Positions 18,343 to 26,441 of a stretch of 64,000 nt of DNA are shown in pieces (the stretch's first letter is position 1; each line of letters opens with the position of its first letter). Both the position numbers and the translations under genes were made by a program. The notes under the pieces were generated by a model. It saw only the letters and a program-made list of their open reading frames with translations. It had not been told where the DNA came from and did no database searches. The stretch spans positions 1-64,000 of the forward strand of contig JBHZQV010000019.1 of NCBI GenBank assembly GCA_042867185.1, read 5' to 3'. The stretch is from Xylophilus sp042867185 (GTDB lineage: Bacteria > Pseudomonadota > Gammaproteobacteria > Burkholderiales > Burkholderiaceae_C).

Positions 18343-19719
18343 TCAGCGAGACGTCAAACCCAGCCGGATGGCTTCCAGTATTTCGGGGAAGCCTGCTGGT
18401 TTCGCCAACTGGCAATCGAAGCCGGCGGCGATGGCCCGCTCGCGGCGGCCGGGGCCGTCGTAGCCGGTCAGGGCGATCAGCATCGGTGTGTGACCGCTGT
18501 CGCCGCTGCGCATGTGCTGCGCGACTTCGTAGCCGCTCATGCCGGGCAGCCCGATGTCGCACACGACCACGTGCGGATGGTGGCGGTCGAACTTTTCCAG
18601 TGCGGTGGGGCCGTCGGGGGCGGTCTCGGGGTCGTGGCCGGCCAGCTCGAACAGGGTGCACAGGGTGACGCGCGCATCGGCGTTGTCGTCCACCAGCAGC
18701 ACGCGCAGCGGGGGCAGCTCCGCCTCAGCCTGCGGCGATGCCGGTGCTTCGGGCGCGGCGACCAGCGCCAGGGTGACCACGAACGTGCTGCCCAACCCCA
18801 GGCCGTCGCTCTTCGCCGCGATCCGGCCGCCGTGCAGGTCGACCATGCTGCGGACGATGGTGAGGCCCAGGCCCAGCCCGCCCAGGCTGCGGTCGAGCGA
18901 GCGGTTTTCCTGCTGGAACATCTCGAAGATGTGCGGCAGCGCATCGGCGGCGATGCCCACGCCGTTGTCCGCCACTTCCACCACGACCGCGCCCTCCGAC
19001 GCACGGGCCGTCAGTGCGATCCGTCCGCCCGGCGCGGTGTATTTGATCGCGTTGTGGAGCAGGTTGGCGAAGATCTGCAGCAGGCGCGCCGGATCGCCGT
19101 CGACGAAACAGTCCTCGGTGGGCATCGACACGGTGAGGGTGTGCTTCTGCTCCTGCAGCAAGACGGCGCATTGCTCGACCGCCTGGTTCAGCGGCTCTTT
19201 GATCGGGACGATGCACTTCCGCAGGTGCACCTTGCCGTTGGTCACGCGCGACGCATCGAGCAGGTCGTCCAGCAGACGCGACATGTGGCCTACCTGCCGG
19301 TCGATGATCAGCTGCATCGTGGTCAAAGACTCCGGCGTCAGGGAGTCGCTGGCCAGCAGGGCGGCCGCATTTCGGATCGGTGCCAGCGGGTTGCGCAACT
19401 CGTGGCCCAGCATCGCGAGTAATTCCTGCTGGCGTGCCTGGGTGTGCTCGGCGGCTTCTTTCTGCTGGGTGGCGTGCAGGTAGGCGAGCACCAGATGGCC
19501 GTTCGCCTCGCTCAGGTCGGAACGCGCGACGTGGCTCTCGGCTTCATGCTCGCGCTGCAGGTCGTCCCGCACCGACGCCGCCTCTTCCCGCACGCGCATC
19601 GTCGATTCGCGATGCGTGACCGCATGCTCGCGCACCGCCGCCGTCTGCGAACGGACATCGGGCTCGGCTGGCCCCACCTGACCCAGTGCCGACAACGAGT
19701 ACGGAGGAAAGGTCGGCAT
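18343..19719 (-). CDS. Soluble hybrid histidine kinase with C-terminal receiver
   Basis: 458 aa with no membrane segment. Residues 20-95 look coiled-coil (charged, Glu/Arg/Gln rich). The HisKA H-box reads MLGHELRNPLAPIRN (about residues 103-117). The HATPase part has VADNGVGI and GLGLGLTIVR. The receiver domain begins LRVLLVDDNAD, with phosphoacceptor Asp in VVVCDIGLPGMSG. No sensor domain is present, so the input probably comes from a partner. It begins 14 bases after the KaiC-like gene, which makes that ATPase the obvious candidate partner. Confidence 0.92.
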   Translation of the reverse strand: MPTFPPYSLSALGQVGPAEPDVRSQTAAVREHAVTHRESTMRVREEAASVRDDLQREHEAESHVARSDLSEANGHLVLAYLHATQQKEAAEHTQARQQELLAMLGHELRNPLAPIRNAAALLASDSLTPESLTTMQLIIDRQVGHMSRLLDDLLDASRVTNGKVHLRKCIVPIKEPLNQAVEQCAVLLQEQKHTLTVSMPTEDCFVDGDPARLLQIFANLLHNAIKYTAPGGRIALTARASEGAVVVEVADNGVGIAADALPHIFEMFQQENRSLDRSLGGLGLGLTIVRSMVDLHGGRIAAKSDGLGLGSTFVVTLALVAAPEAPASPQAEAELPPLRVLLVDDNADARVTLCTLFELAGHDPETAPDGPTALEKFDRHHPHVVVCDIGLPGMSGYEVAQHMRSGDSGHTPMLIALTGYDGPGRRERAIAAGFDCQLAKPAGFPEILEAIRLGLTSR

Positions 19720-19733
19720 GGGAATGCGCCGTT

Positions 19734-21188
19734 CTAGCGCCTGGGATGGCCGCTCAGGAGGCCTCCGACTTCAGGTATCGCCGTTCCGATGACGATGCCC
19801 TCGTCGGTGATCTGGAACATCCGCAGCTCGTGGCTGTGGGCACTGTTGCGGACCTTCACCACCGCCAGCACCCGTTCGAGCCGCCCCCGCAATTCCACAT
19901 AGCGCTGGACGATGATCGCGTCGGTCAAAAAGGCGGCGCCGTAGGGGCTGAAGCGGAGGTCGGTGTAGCGGTCTTCCAGCTCCGAGATCAGCAGTACCGC
20001 CACGCCCATGCCGGTGAGCACCGCCACCATCCGGTGCAGCGACTCGCGGAAATCCTCGCGGAACGTGGGCGCCAGCGACAGCTCGAAGCCCGAGAGCGAA
20101 TCGATCACGACGCGCCTGGCGCCGGTGCGCTCTATCAGATCGGTCAGCGCATACAGGGTCTCGTCGATCGACAGGTCGAGCGACCGGGTATCGACCACCC
20201 CCACGTCGCCGCTGGCGATGAGCCGGTCGAGCTGCACCTTGTGCGCGCGCCGGGGCGTCTTCTCGAAAGCGGCGATCACGCCACGCTCGCCCGCCGCGAC
20301 GCCCGCCGCCAGGAACGCGACGGCCAGTTGCGATTTGCCCGAGCCCGACGGGCCCGCGACCAGCAGGGAATAGCCGGGCGGCAGCCCGCCCCCCATCATC
20401 TCGTCGAGAACGGGTACCCCCAGCGACAGCCGCTCGGAGACCGCGGGTCCCGCGCCGTCCGCTGTGTCGTATCCGGTCGACGCCTCGGGCAGGATGCGGG
20501 GAAACACGCGGATGCCGTCGTTGCCGATGCGGAAAGTGTGCTGCCCCGGAATCGACGCGTGGCCGCGCATCTTGGCGATCTGGATCTTGCGCACCATCGA
20601 GTTGCCGAGCATGTTCTGCGTCATCCACAGGATGCCATCGGCCACGGTGAAGATCGGGTTGGCCTCGGTCTCCAGCGCCAGGTATTCGCCGATCAGGAAC
20701 GAGGTCGCCTGCCAGCTGGTCAGGTGCATGCCGAGCCGCTGCACGAACAGCCGCAGGTCGGTTCCCGGCCCGCCCGCCTGCACCGCCTGCACGACCGAGC
20801 GGAACGAGTCCACCATCACCAGGGCGGGGTTGCGCAGGCTCATCTCGCTCACGATGCGCCCCAGCACCTTGTCGAAGTCGCCGGTCATGGCCTCGTCGGC
20901 CAGGTTGACGAAATGGATGCAGTCGCCCACTTTGGAGAGGTCGAAGAACTCGTACTGCTGCTGGTAGCGCAGCATCTTGATGGTCGGCTCGCCCAGGATG
21001 GTGAAGAACAGCGCCGGCCGCTCGGGCGTGGCCAGCGCGAACATGATCTGGTGCGCCAGGGTGGTCTTGCCCGAGCCCGGGATGCCGGCGATCAGGTTGA
21101 ACGAGAACTCGGCCAGGCCGCCTCCCAGCAATTCGTCCAGGCCCGGCACACCGGTCTTCAGCCGCCGTATCTCGACCTTGTTGGTCAT
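19734..21188 (-). CDS. KaiC-like two-domain ATPase
   Basis: 484 aa with two RecA/KaiC domains. Domain 1 has Walker A GIPGSGKTT at 35-43 and Walker B VMVDS at 124-128. Domain 2 has Walker A GPSGSGKS at 279-286 and a RVVIDSLSG Walker B. Compared from memory with cyanobacterial KaiC, the paired catalytic glutamates are reduced to Gly-Glu (66-67) and Glu-Lys (309-310). The Ser-Thr phosphorylation pair before the conserved TD appears as Ala-Phe. So clock-type autophosphorylation is doubtful. No kaiA or kaiB gene is in the window. A GGAG ribosome binding site precedes the ATG, which overlaps the stop of the 139-aa gene. Confidence 0.9.
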   Translation of the reverse strand: MTNKVEIRRLKTGVPGLDELLGGGLAEFSFNLIAGIPGSGKTTLAHQIMFALATPERPALFFTILGEPTIKMLRYQQQYEFFDLSKVGDCIHFVNLADEAMTGDFDKVLGRIVSEMSLRNPALVMVDSFRSVVQAVQAGGPGTDLRLFVQRLGMHLTSWQATSFLIGEYLALETEANPIFTVADGILWMTQNMLGNSMVRKIQIAKMRGHASIPGQHTFRIGNDGIRVFPRILPEASTGYDTADGAGPAVSERLSLGVPVLDEMMGGGLPPGYSLLVAGPSGSGKSQLAVAFLAAGVAAGERGVIAAFEKTPRRAHKVQLDRLIASGDVGVVDTRSLDLSIDETLYALTDLIERTGARRVVIDSLSGFELSLAPTFREDFRESLHRMVAVLTGMGVAVLLISELEDRYTDLRFSPYGAAFLTDAIIVQRYVELRGRLERVLAVVKVRNSAHSHELRMFQITDEGIVIGTAIPEVGGLLSGHPRR

Positions 21189-21604
21189 TTCGCTTTCTCC
21201 TCGATAGGCAGTGCGCCCGCCGGGGGGAGATTCCAGGCAGAACGCAACAGGCGGTTTGTCAGTGGCTCGCCTATGAGCGACGTAAGCAAATCGGCAAAAG
21301 TGGTTAAAAGTGCGGTGGAAATCCTGCGGGCCTCGACGGTGTCCAGTCCGCTCAATTCGTTGCGCAGGCCGGCCAGTTGCGCCTCCCGTGTGCCCGTGGC
21401 GGGCGTGAGCGCGGCCGCGTGATCGCGCCGCACCAGATGGACGCTGCGTCCGAAAAGCGCGCTCGCGCCATGCATTCCCACAAGAGGCTCCAGTTCGTCC
21501 AAGAGGTGACCCAGCGCGCGCGCTACCGCCTCCGCTACCGCGGCAGAAGAACTGACCGGGTCGGTCGTGACGGGAAGAGCGTTCTGAATAAGTTCCTGTC
21601 GCAT
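21185..21604 (-). CDS. Unknown 139-aa protein, first gene of the KaiC-like unit
   Basis: 139 aa, mostly predicted helix by eye (SSAAVAEAVARALGHLLDELEPL, then RRISTALLTTFADLLTSLIG), with no signal or membrane helix. Its stop overlaps the start of the KaiC-like gene as ATGA, so the two are translationally coupled. The ATG at 21604 was chosen because the frame upstream looks non-coding; the ribosome binding site is weak. I do not recognise the family. The coupling suggests a partner or input protein for the ATPase. Confidence 0.65.
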   Translation of the reverse strand: MRQELIQNALPVTTDPVSSSAAVAEAVARALGHLLDELEPLVGMHGASALFGRSVHLVRRDHAAALTPATGTREAQLAGLRNELSGLDTVEARRISTALLTTFADLLTSLIGEPLTNRLLRSAWNLPPAGALPIEEKAK

Positions 21605-21710
21605 GGAAGGGGCCGCTGCTACGCAAAATCCATTGTGCGCTCTCCGAGGCGCCGCACGCCAGCCTTGCCCCCTCCCGGCGACAAATATAAATCCGGGCGA
21701 ATAAAAGGGA

Positions 21711-22457
21711 TCATGGCAGGCGCAGCCCCAGCGCTTTTGCCGCTGCCACGACCGGCGCAATGGCGGCCGCGTCGTACCGGTGGGTCGGCATCGTCAGCGT
21801 GAGCGCGCCGGCCAGCCGGCCGTCGGGCGCGAAGACGGGCGCCGAGATGCCGGCCAGGTCGGGGCTGCGGTCGCCCTGCAGGGCGCAGTGGCCTTCGCGG
21901 CGGATGCGGGCATACAGTTCCTGGTCTTTCCGGGTTGTGCCCGGCACGGGATCGGGGCTGTGTGCGATCAAGACGCGAGCGCCCGCACCCCTGTCGGCCG
22001 GCAGCAGGTCGCCGGCGCGGACATGGTCGCGGACCGCGTGCGGCGAATCGACCCGGTAGAGGCAGAGACGGGCCCAGCGGCCGCCGCCGAGCGCTTGGCG
22101 CACATGGAAGGCCGCGCTTTCGCCGGTCTGGGCGACGACGGCCTGCAGCACCGGCAGCACGACCGTGTCGAGCGAGAACGAGGCCGCGTACAGCCCGTGC
22201 AGCCGCGCCACCTCGGGCCCCAGGGCATAGCGGCCGTCGGCCTGCCGCTGCAGCAGCCGGGCATGCTCCAGGGATGCCAGCAAGCGCAGCGCGGTGCTCT
22301 TGTAGAGCCGGGTGCGCACGGCCAGCTCGGCCAGGGTGAGGGCGGTATCGCCGGGGCGAAACGCGCCCAGCAGGGTCAGCGCACGGTCGACGGCCGCAGC
22401 ACCGCCCGGGGCGGAATCGGCATCGGCGAGGGAGGCGGACTGGGGCTTGCGGGGCAT
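21711..22457 (-). CDS. IclR-family transcriptional regulator
   Basis: 248 aa. The N-terminal winged HTH (LTLAELAVRTRLYKSTALRLLASLEHARLL, about residues 40-70) is followed by an effector domain ending in DLAGISAPVFAPDGRLAGALTLTMP. The start at 22457 gives the usual short tail before the HTH; upstream in-frame codons read as low-complexity. It is divergent from the lyase/CoA-transferase fusion, with a palindrome between them, so it probably controls that gene in response to a carboxylic acid or its CoA ester. Confidence 0.9.
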   Translation of the reverse strand: MPRKPQSASLADADSAPGGAAAVDRALTLLGAFRPGDTALTLAELAVRTRLYKSTALRLLASLEHARLLQRQADGRYALGPEVARLHGLYAASFSLDTVVLPVLQAVVAQTGESAAFHVRQALGGGRWARLCLYRVDSPHAVRDHVRAGDLLPADRGAGARVLIAHSPDPVPGTTRKDQELYARIRREGHCALQGDRSPDLAGISAPVFAPDGRLAGALTLTMPTHRYDAAAIAPVVAAAKALGLRLP

Positions 22458-22641
22458 GGTGGGAGGTGAGGGATGGCAGCTTAGAGAAACATGGGGCGGG
22501 GACGCCGGCGGAGAAACCGCAACGGTGAACGAACCGGGGCGCGCTACCGCTGCGCGTCGGTCGCCCAGCCGGCCCACCCACCGGGCCTGCAGCTCCGGGG
22601 TACCTGCCTTGACGCACGCACCCACCCCGGGCGATGATTCT

Positions 22642-22679
22642 GTTTTAAAGAACGTCGTTCTGTCTATCGGAATTTAAAC
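22642..22679. promoter_or_regulatory. Candidate IclR operator
   Basis: The divergent intergenic region holds a perfect inverted repeat AGAACG-T-CGTTCT (22649-22661), flanked by GTTTTAAA (22642) and TTTAAAC (22673-22679), which are themselves nearly inverted. The site lies 42-79 bases upstream of the fusion gene start, a position suited to control by the adjacent IclR protein. Confidence 0.55.
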
Positions 22680-22720
22680 GCCGGATGCATGCGCTGCGCC
22701 GTTTCGTCTGGAGCCTCCCC

Positions 22721-25024
22721 ATGTCCCCGCCCGCACCGCCATCGCCCTCCATCTTCCCGTCCCGACCCTCGGATCGATCGACTCCGGCAGCGGCCACCGC
22801 CACCGCCACCGACATCCTGATCAGCGAGGTCGGCCCGCGCGACGGCCTGCAATCGGTCCAGGCCACGATGCCCACCGCCGACAAGCTGCGCTGGATCGAC
22901 GCCCTGGTCGCCGCCGGTGTGCGTGAGATCGAGGTCGCCTCCTTCGTCCCCGCCCGGCTGCTGCCGCAGATGGCCGATGCGGCCGCCGTGGTGCGGCATG
23001 CGGTGTCGCACCACGGCGTCACCGTGATGGCGCTGGTGCCCAACCTGCGCGGTGCCGAGGCGGCGCTGGCGGCCGGCGCGCACAAGCTGACGATGCCCGT
23101 GTCGGCCAGCGCCGCCCATTCGCTGGCCAACGTGAAGAAGACCCGCGAGGAGATGGTCGAAGAGCTGCGCGCCGTCGCCCGGCTGCGCGACGCGGTCGCG
23201 CCGGGCGTGAAGCTGGAGGCGGGCCTCTCCACCGCCTTCGGCTGCACCCTGCAGGGCGACGTGCCCGAGGACGAGGTGATCCGCCTGGCCGCGCAGTGCA
23301 TCGCCGCCGGCGCCGACGAGGCGGGCCTGTCGGACACGGTGGGCTACGCCAACCCGGCGCAGGTGCGCCGCCTGTTCCGCCGGCTGCGGGCCGAGATCGG
23401 CGCGCACGCCGGCGCCGCCCACATGCACAACACCCGTGGCCTGGGCCTGGCCAACTGCCTGGCCGCGTGGGAGGAGGGCGTGCGCACCTTCGACAGCTCG
23501 CTCGGCGGCCTGGGGGGCTGCCCGTACGCGCCGGGTGCGTCGGGGAACGTGGTGACCGAGGACCTGGTCTTCATGTTCGAGGCGATGGGCGTGCGCACCG
23601 GGATCGACCTGGAAAAACTGTTCGCCGCCCGCGCGCCGCTGAGGGCCGGGCTGCCCGGCGAGCCGGTCTACGGCATGGCGCCAGAAGCGGGTCTGCCGCG
23701 CGGGTTCAGGGGCTCGCCCCCAGGATCCGCGCACGCCGTGTCGCTTCGCCAACCCGCTGCCGGGGGCACCACCGGCGGGCCGGCGGAGCCGGACCCGCGG
23801 CGGTCGCTGGAGGTGCCGGCCAGCGCTTCCGGCGCCGTCGCACCCGCTGGCTCGCCGCTGCCCTACGCCGGCATCCGCGTCGTCGAGTTCACCCACATGG
23901 TCATGGGCCCGACCTGCGGCATGCTGCTGGCCGACCTGGGGGCCGAGGTGATCAAGATCGAGCCGATCGGCGGCGACACCACCCGCACCCTGCTCGGCTC
24001 GGGCGCGGGCTTCTTCCCGATGTTCAACCGCAACAAGAAGAGCATCGCGCTGGATCTGAAGCAGCCCGAGGGCGTGGCGGCCGCGCTGCGGCTGATCGCG
24101 ACCGCCGACGTCGTCAGCGAGAACTTCAAGCCCGGCGTGATGGACCGGCTGGGCCTGGGCTACGCGGCCTTGAAGGCGCGCGATCCGCGCATCGTCTACG
24201 TCAGCCACAAAGGCTTCCTGCCCGGCCCGTACGAGCACCGCACCGCGCTCGACGAGGTGGTGCAGATGATGGGCGGCCTGGCCTACATGACCGGACGCGC
24301 AGGCGATCCTCTGCGCGCCGGCACCAGCGTCAACGACATCATGGGCGGCATGTTCGGCGCCATCGGCGCGATGGCCGCGCTGGCCCAGCGCGAGAAGACC
24401 GGCGCCGGCTGCGAGGTGCAGGCGTCGCTTTTCGAGAACAACGTCTTCCTCGTCGGCCAGCACATGATGCAGTTCGCCGCCACCGGCAAGCCCGCCGCGC
24501 CGATGCCGAGCCGCATCTCGGCCTGGGCGGTCTACGACGTCTTCACCGTGCGGGACGGCGAGCAGATCTTTCTGGCGGTGGTGAGCGACCGGCAGTGGGC
24601 CGTCTTCTGCCGCGCCTTCGGGTTGTGCGCGCTGCGGGACGACCCGCGCCTGTCCACCAACAACGACCGGGTGCGGGCCCGCGACTGGCTGATGCCCCAA
24701 TTGCGCGCACACCTGGCCGACCGCAGCGCGGCCGAGCTGGCGGCGGTGTTCGAGGCCGAGGGCCTGCCTTTCGCGCCGATCACCCGGCCCGAGCAGCTCT
24801 TCGACGATCCGCACCTCGCCGCCACCGGCGGCCTGGCGCCGATCCGGATGAACGACGGCCGGATGTCCCGGGTGCCGCTGCTGCCCTTCACCCTCGACGG
24901 CGCCCAGCCGCAGATCCGGGTGCAGCCGCCGCGGATGGGCGAGCACACCGATGCGCTGCTGCGGGAAGCCGGCTACGGCGAGGCCGAGATCGCCGGGTTC
25001 CGCTCGCGCGGCGTCGTGCAGTAG
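22721..25024 (+). CDS. Fusion: HMG-CoA-lyase-type enzyme + CaiB/BaiF CoA-transferase
   Basis: 767 aa in one frame. Residues about 28-315 form a lyase of the HMG-CoA lyase family: SEVGPRDGLQ (catalytic Arg-Asp), HMHNTRG (metal-binding His pair) and GLGGCPYAPGASGN (catalytic Cys) are all intact. Residues about 380-767 form a complete class III CoA-transferase, from GIRVVEFTHMVMGPTCG through the putative catalytic Asp in HRTALDEVVQ. The 60-residue linker is Gly/Pro/Ala-rich. Normally these are two adjacent genes. A GGAG ribosome binding site sets the ATG at 22721. The pair would activate a branched hydroxy-acid with CoA and cleave it; the substrate is not known. Confidence 0.88.
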   Translation: MSPPAPPSPSIFPSRPSDRSTPAAATATATDILISEVGPRDGLQSVQATMPTADKLRWIDALVAAGVREIEVASFVPARLLPQMADAAAVVRHAVSHHGVTVMALVPNLRGAEAALAAGAHKLTMPVSASAAHSLANVKKTREEMVEELRAVARLRDAVAPGVKLEAGLSTAFGCTLQGDVPEDEVIRLAAQCIAAGADEAGLSDTVGYANPAQVRRLFRRLRAEIGAHAGAAHMHNTRGLGLANCLAAWEEGVRTFDSSLGGLGGCPYAPGASGNVVTEDLVFMFEAMGVRTGIDLEKLFAARAPLRAGLPGEPVYGMAPEAGLPRGFRGSPPGSAHAVSLRQPAAGGTTGGPAEPDPRRSLEVPASASGAVAPAGSPLPYAGIRVVEFTHMVMGPTCGMLLADLGAEVIKIEPIGGDTTRTLLGSGAGFFPMFNRNKKSIALDLKQPEGVAAALRLIATADVVSENFKPGVMDRLGLGYAALKARDPRIVYVSHKGFLPGPYEHRTALDEVVQMMGGLAYMTGRAGDPLRAGTSVNDIMGGMFGAIGAMAALAQREKTGAGCEVQASLFENNVFLVGQHMMQFAATGKPAAPMPSRISAWAVYDVFTVRDGEQIFLAVVSDRQWAVFCRAFGLCALRDDPRLSTNNDRVRARDWLMPQLRAHLADRSAAELAAVFEAEGLPFAPITRPEQLFDDPHLAATGGLAPIRMNDGRMSRVPLLPFTLDGAQPQIRVQPPRMGEHTDALLREAGYGEAEIAGFRSRGVVQ

Positions 25025-25025
25025 G

Positions 25026-25064
25026 CGCACCGGCGGCACGGCGGAACGGCCGCCGCGGTGCGCT
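25026..25064 (+). terminator. Large GC hairpin after the fusion gene
   Basis: GCGCACCGGCGGC at 25026 pairs with the CGCCGCGGTGCGC segment ending at 25064. It begins two bases past the stop codon. There is no T tract, so termination is inferred from position only. Confidence 0.4.
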
Positions 25065-25256
25065 GTGGACAGTGTTTCGCAAGTGCCACGCCCGGCTGTT
25101 CGCCACCGACCCGCAGCGCGGGCGCCGAGGTCAACTACGCCCACGCGGCGCGCCGGGGGCGGGCGGTGCCGCACGGCGAAGGGGCTATTTTTCTCTGGGC
25201 CGATTACAGTCGGCCGGCGCAGGCCGCTTTGGCCGCACCCCACGAGAAAGAACACC

Positions 25257-25712
25257 ATGGTCCTCGAATCCATCCTCGCCTACCTGCACCTGCTGGCCAT
25301 CCTGACGATGGTGGTCTTCGTCGCGAGCGAGGCGGCGCTGTGCCGGGCCGACTGGCTCAACGCGAAGGTGGTGGCACGGCTGGCGAAGATCGACCTGGTC
25401 TACGGCATCGCCGCCGTGCTGGTGCTGGCGACCGGCGTGGCGCGCATCGTCTGGGGCGTCAAGGGCCCGGCCTACTACGGCGCCAACTGGCTGCTGCACG
25501 CCAAGGTGGGCCTGTTCGTGGCGATCGCGCTGGTTTCGATCAAGCCGACACTCACCTTCCGCCGCTGGGCACGGGTGCAGAAGGCGGGCGGCGCGCTGCC
25601 CGGTTCCGCCGAGATCGCCGCCACCCGCCGGCTGGTGATGGTGCAGGCCCACCTGCTGCCGCTGATCCCGCTGGCCGCGACCTTCCTGGCACGGGGCTTC
25701 GGCGTCAAGTAG
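25257..25712 (+). CDS. DUF2214 family membrane protein
   Basis: 151 aa with four hydrophobic segments (about residues 5-22, 45-65, 82-100 and 130-147). The text LESILAYLHLLAILTMVV and LLHAKVGLFVAIALVSIKPT is typical of DUF2214 inner-membrane proteins. The function is unknown. A GAGAAAG sequence serves as ribosome binding site and fixes the start at 25257. Confidence 0.85.
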   Translation: MVLESILAYLHLLAILTMVVFVASEAALCRADWLNAKVVARLAKIDLVYGIAAVLVLATGVARIVWGVKGPAYYGANWLLHAKVGLFVAIALVSIKPTLTFRRWARVQKAGGALPGSAEIAATRRLVMVQAHLLPLIPLAATFLARGFGVK

Positions 25713-25733
25713 GGCCGGGCGCTGCGCCGCAAG

Positions 25734-25772
25734 GCGAAACCCCGCACGGCCGGCAGGCGGTGCGGGGTTTCG
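25734..25772. terminator. Bidirectional hairpin between convergent genes
   Basis: CGAAACCCCGCAC (25735-25747) pairs with GTGCGGGGTTTCG (25760-25772), a 13-bp perfect stem between the DUF2214 gene (+) and the psiF-like gene (-). The ends are rich in A and T respectively, so it can serve both. Confidence 0.7.
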
Positions 25773-25779
25773 TGCTTTC

Positions 25780-25878
25780 AAAATCGATAGCAGCGGGTCG
25801 GCGCTCGGCAAGACTTTCGGGTGATTTTGGTGCCGAAAGACTTGCTGTTCGCTGGCAATCAGCTATGAATTAGATAGC
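25780..25878. repeat. Composite copy of the GATAGCTG-type repeat
   Basis: Read on the minus strand it contains CTAATTCATAGCTGATTGCC, then a long imperfect hairpin (CAAGTCTTTCGG ... CCGAAAGTCTTG) and a second GCTATCGATTTTG end. It seems to be two repeat ends around a separate hairpin. It lies between the terminator and the psiF-like stop. Confidence 0.5.
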
Positions 25879-25897
25879 GTGCGGCGCGCGTCGTGCC

Positions 25898-26296
25898 TCA
25901 GGCGGCCGGCTTGCTCTTGAGGCACTCGCTCATGAAGCTCTTGCGGGCATCGCCCTTCAGCGCCTGGGTTTTGGCGTCGGCGTTGCAGGTCTTCATCCTG
26001 TCCTGCTGGGTCACCTTGGCGGCGCCCAGGCATTCCTTCATGAAGGCCTTGCGCTCGTCGCCCTTCTTGCCGGTGGCTTCGGTGTTGCAGGTCGCCATCT
26101 TTTCCTGCTGGGCGGTCTTGGGTTTGGCGGGGGCGGCCGTGGCTGCGGGGGCCGTGGCTGCTGGGGCCGTGGCTGCTGGCGCCGTGGCTGCTGGGGCCTT
26201 GGCCGGCGCCGGCGCGTCGGCGGCATGCACCGCGGAAGCCAGGGAGAGGGCCAGGCCGGCGGCGAGGGTGAGCAGTGTCGTCTTGGTAGTTTTCAT
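25898..26296 (-). CDS. PsiF-repeat secreted protein
   Basis: 132 aa. A signal peptide ends at VHAA (about residue 25), then a low-complexity Ala-Pro-Thr tract (about 26-60). Two PsiF repeats follow, each with MxxCN and GDxRKxFMxECL cores, giving four conserved cysteines. PsiF in E. coli is phosphate-starvation inducible, but its role is unknown. An AGGA ribosome binding site lies upstream of the ATG at 26296. No Pho-box was recognised. Confidence 0.85.
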   Translation of the reverse strand: MKTTKTTLLTLAAGLALSLASAVHAADAPAPAKAPAATAPAATAPAATAPAATAAPAKPKTAQQEKMATCNTEATGKKGDERKAFMKECLGAAKVTQQDRMKTCNADAKTQALKGDARKSFMSECLKSKPAA

Positions 26297-26441
26297 GGTT
26301 TTATCCTGCAACGGTTGGGGATCTGCGGGCCTCGGCGAGGCCCCCTGCACAACGCCTGGCCCGCCCGCGGGGATGACACCGCCGCCGGTGTCCCCGCAAA
26401 GCCCGCCGCGCGCCCGCGGGGGCGCCCCCTAAAATCGGCGG

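Noticed and set aside
19734..21188. Circadian clock locus
   Set aside because: No kaiA or kaiB, and the key catalytic and phosphorylation residues appear changed.
22664..25273. 869-codon minus-strand frame over the fusion gene
   Set aside because: Antisense to a gene with intact catalytic motifs; composition is unlike a real protein.
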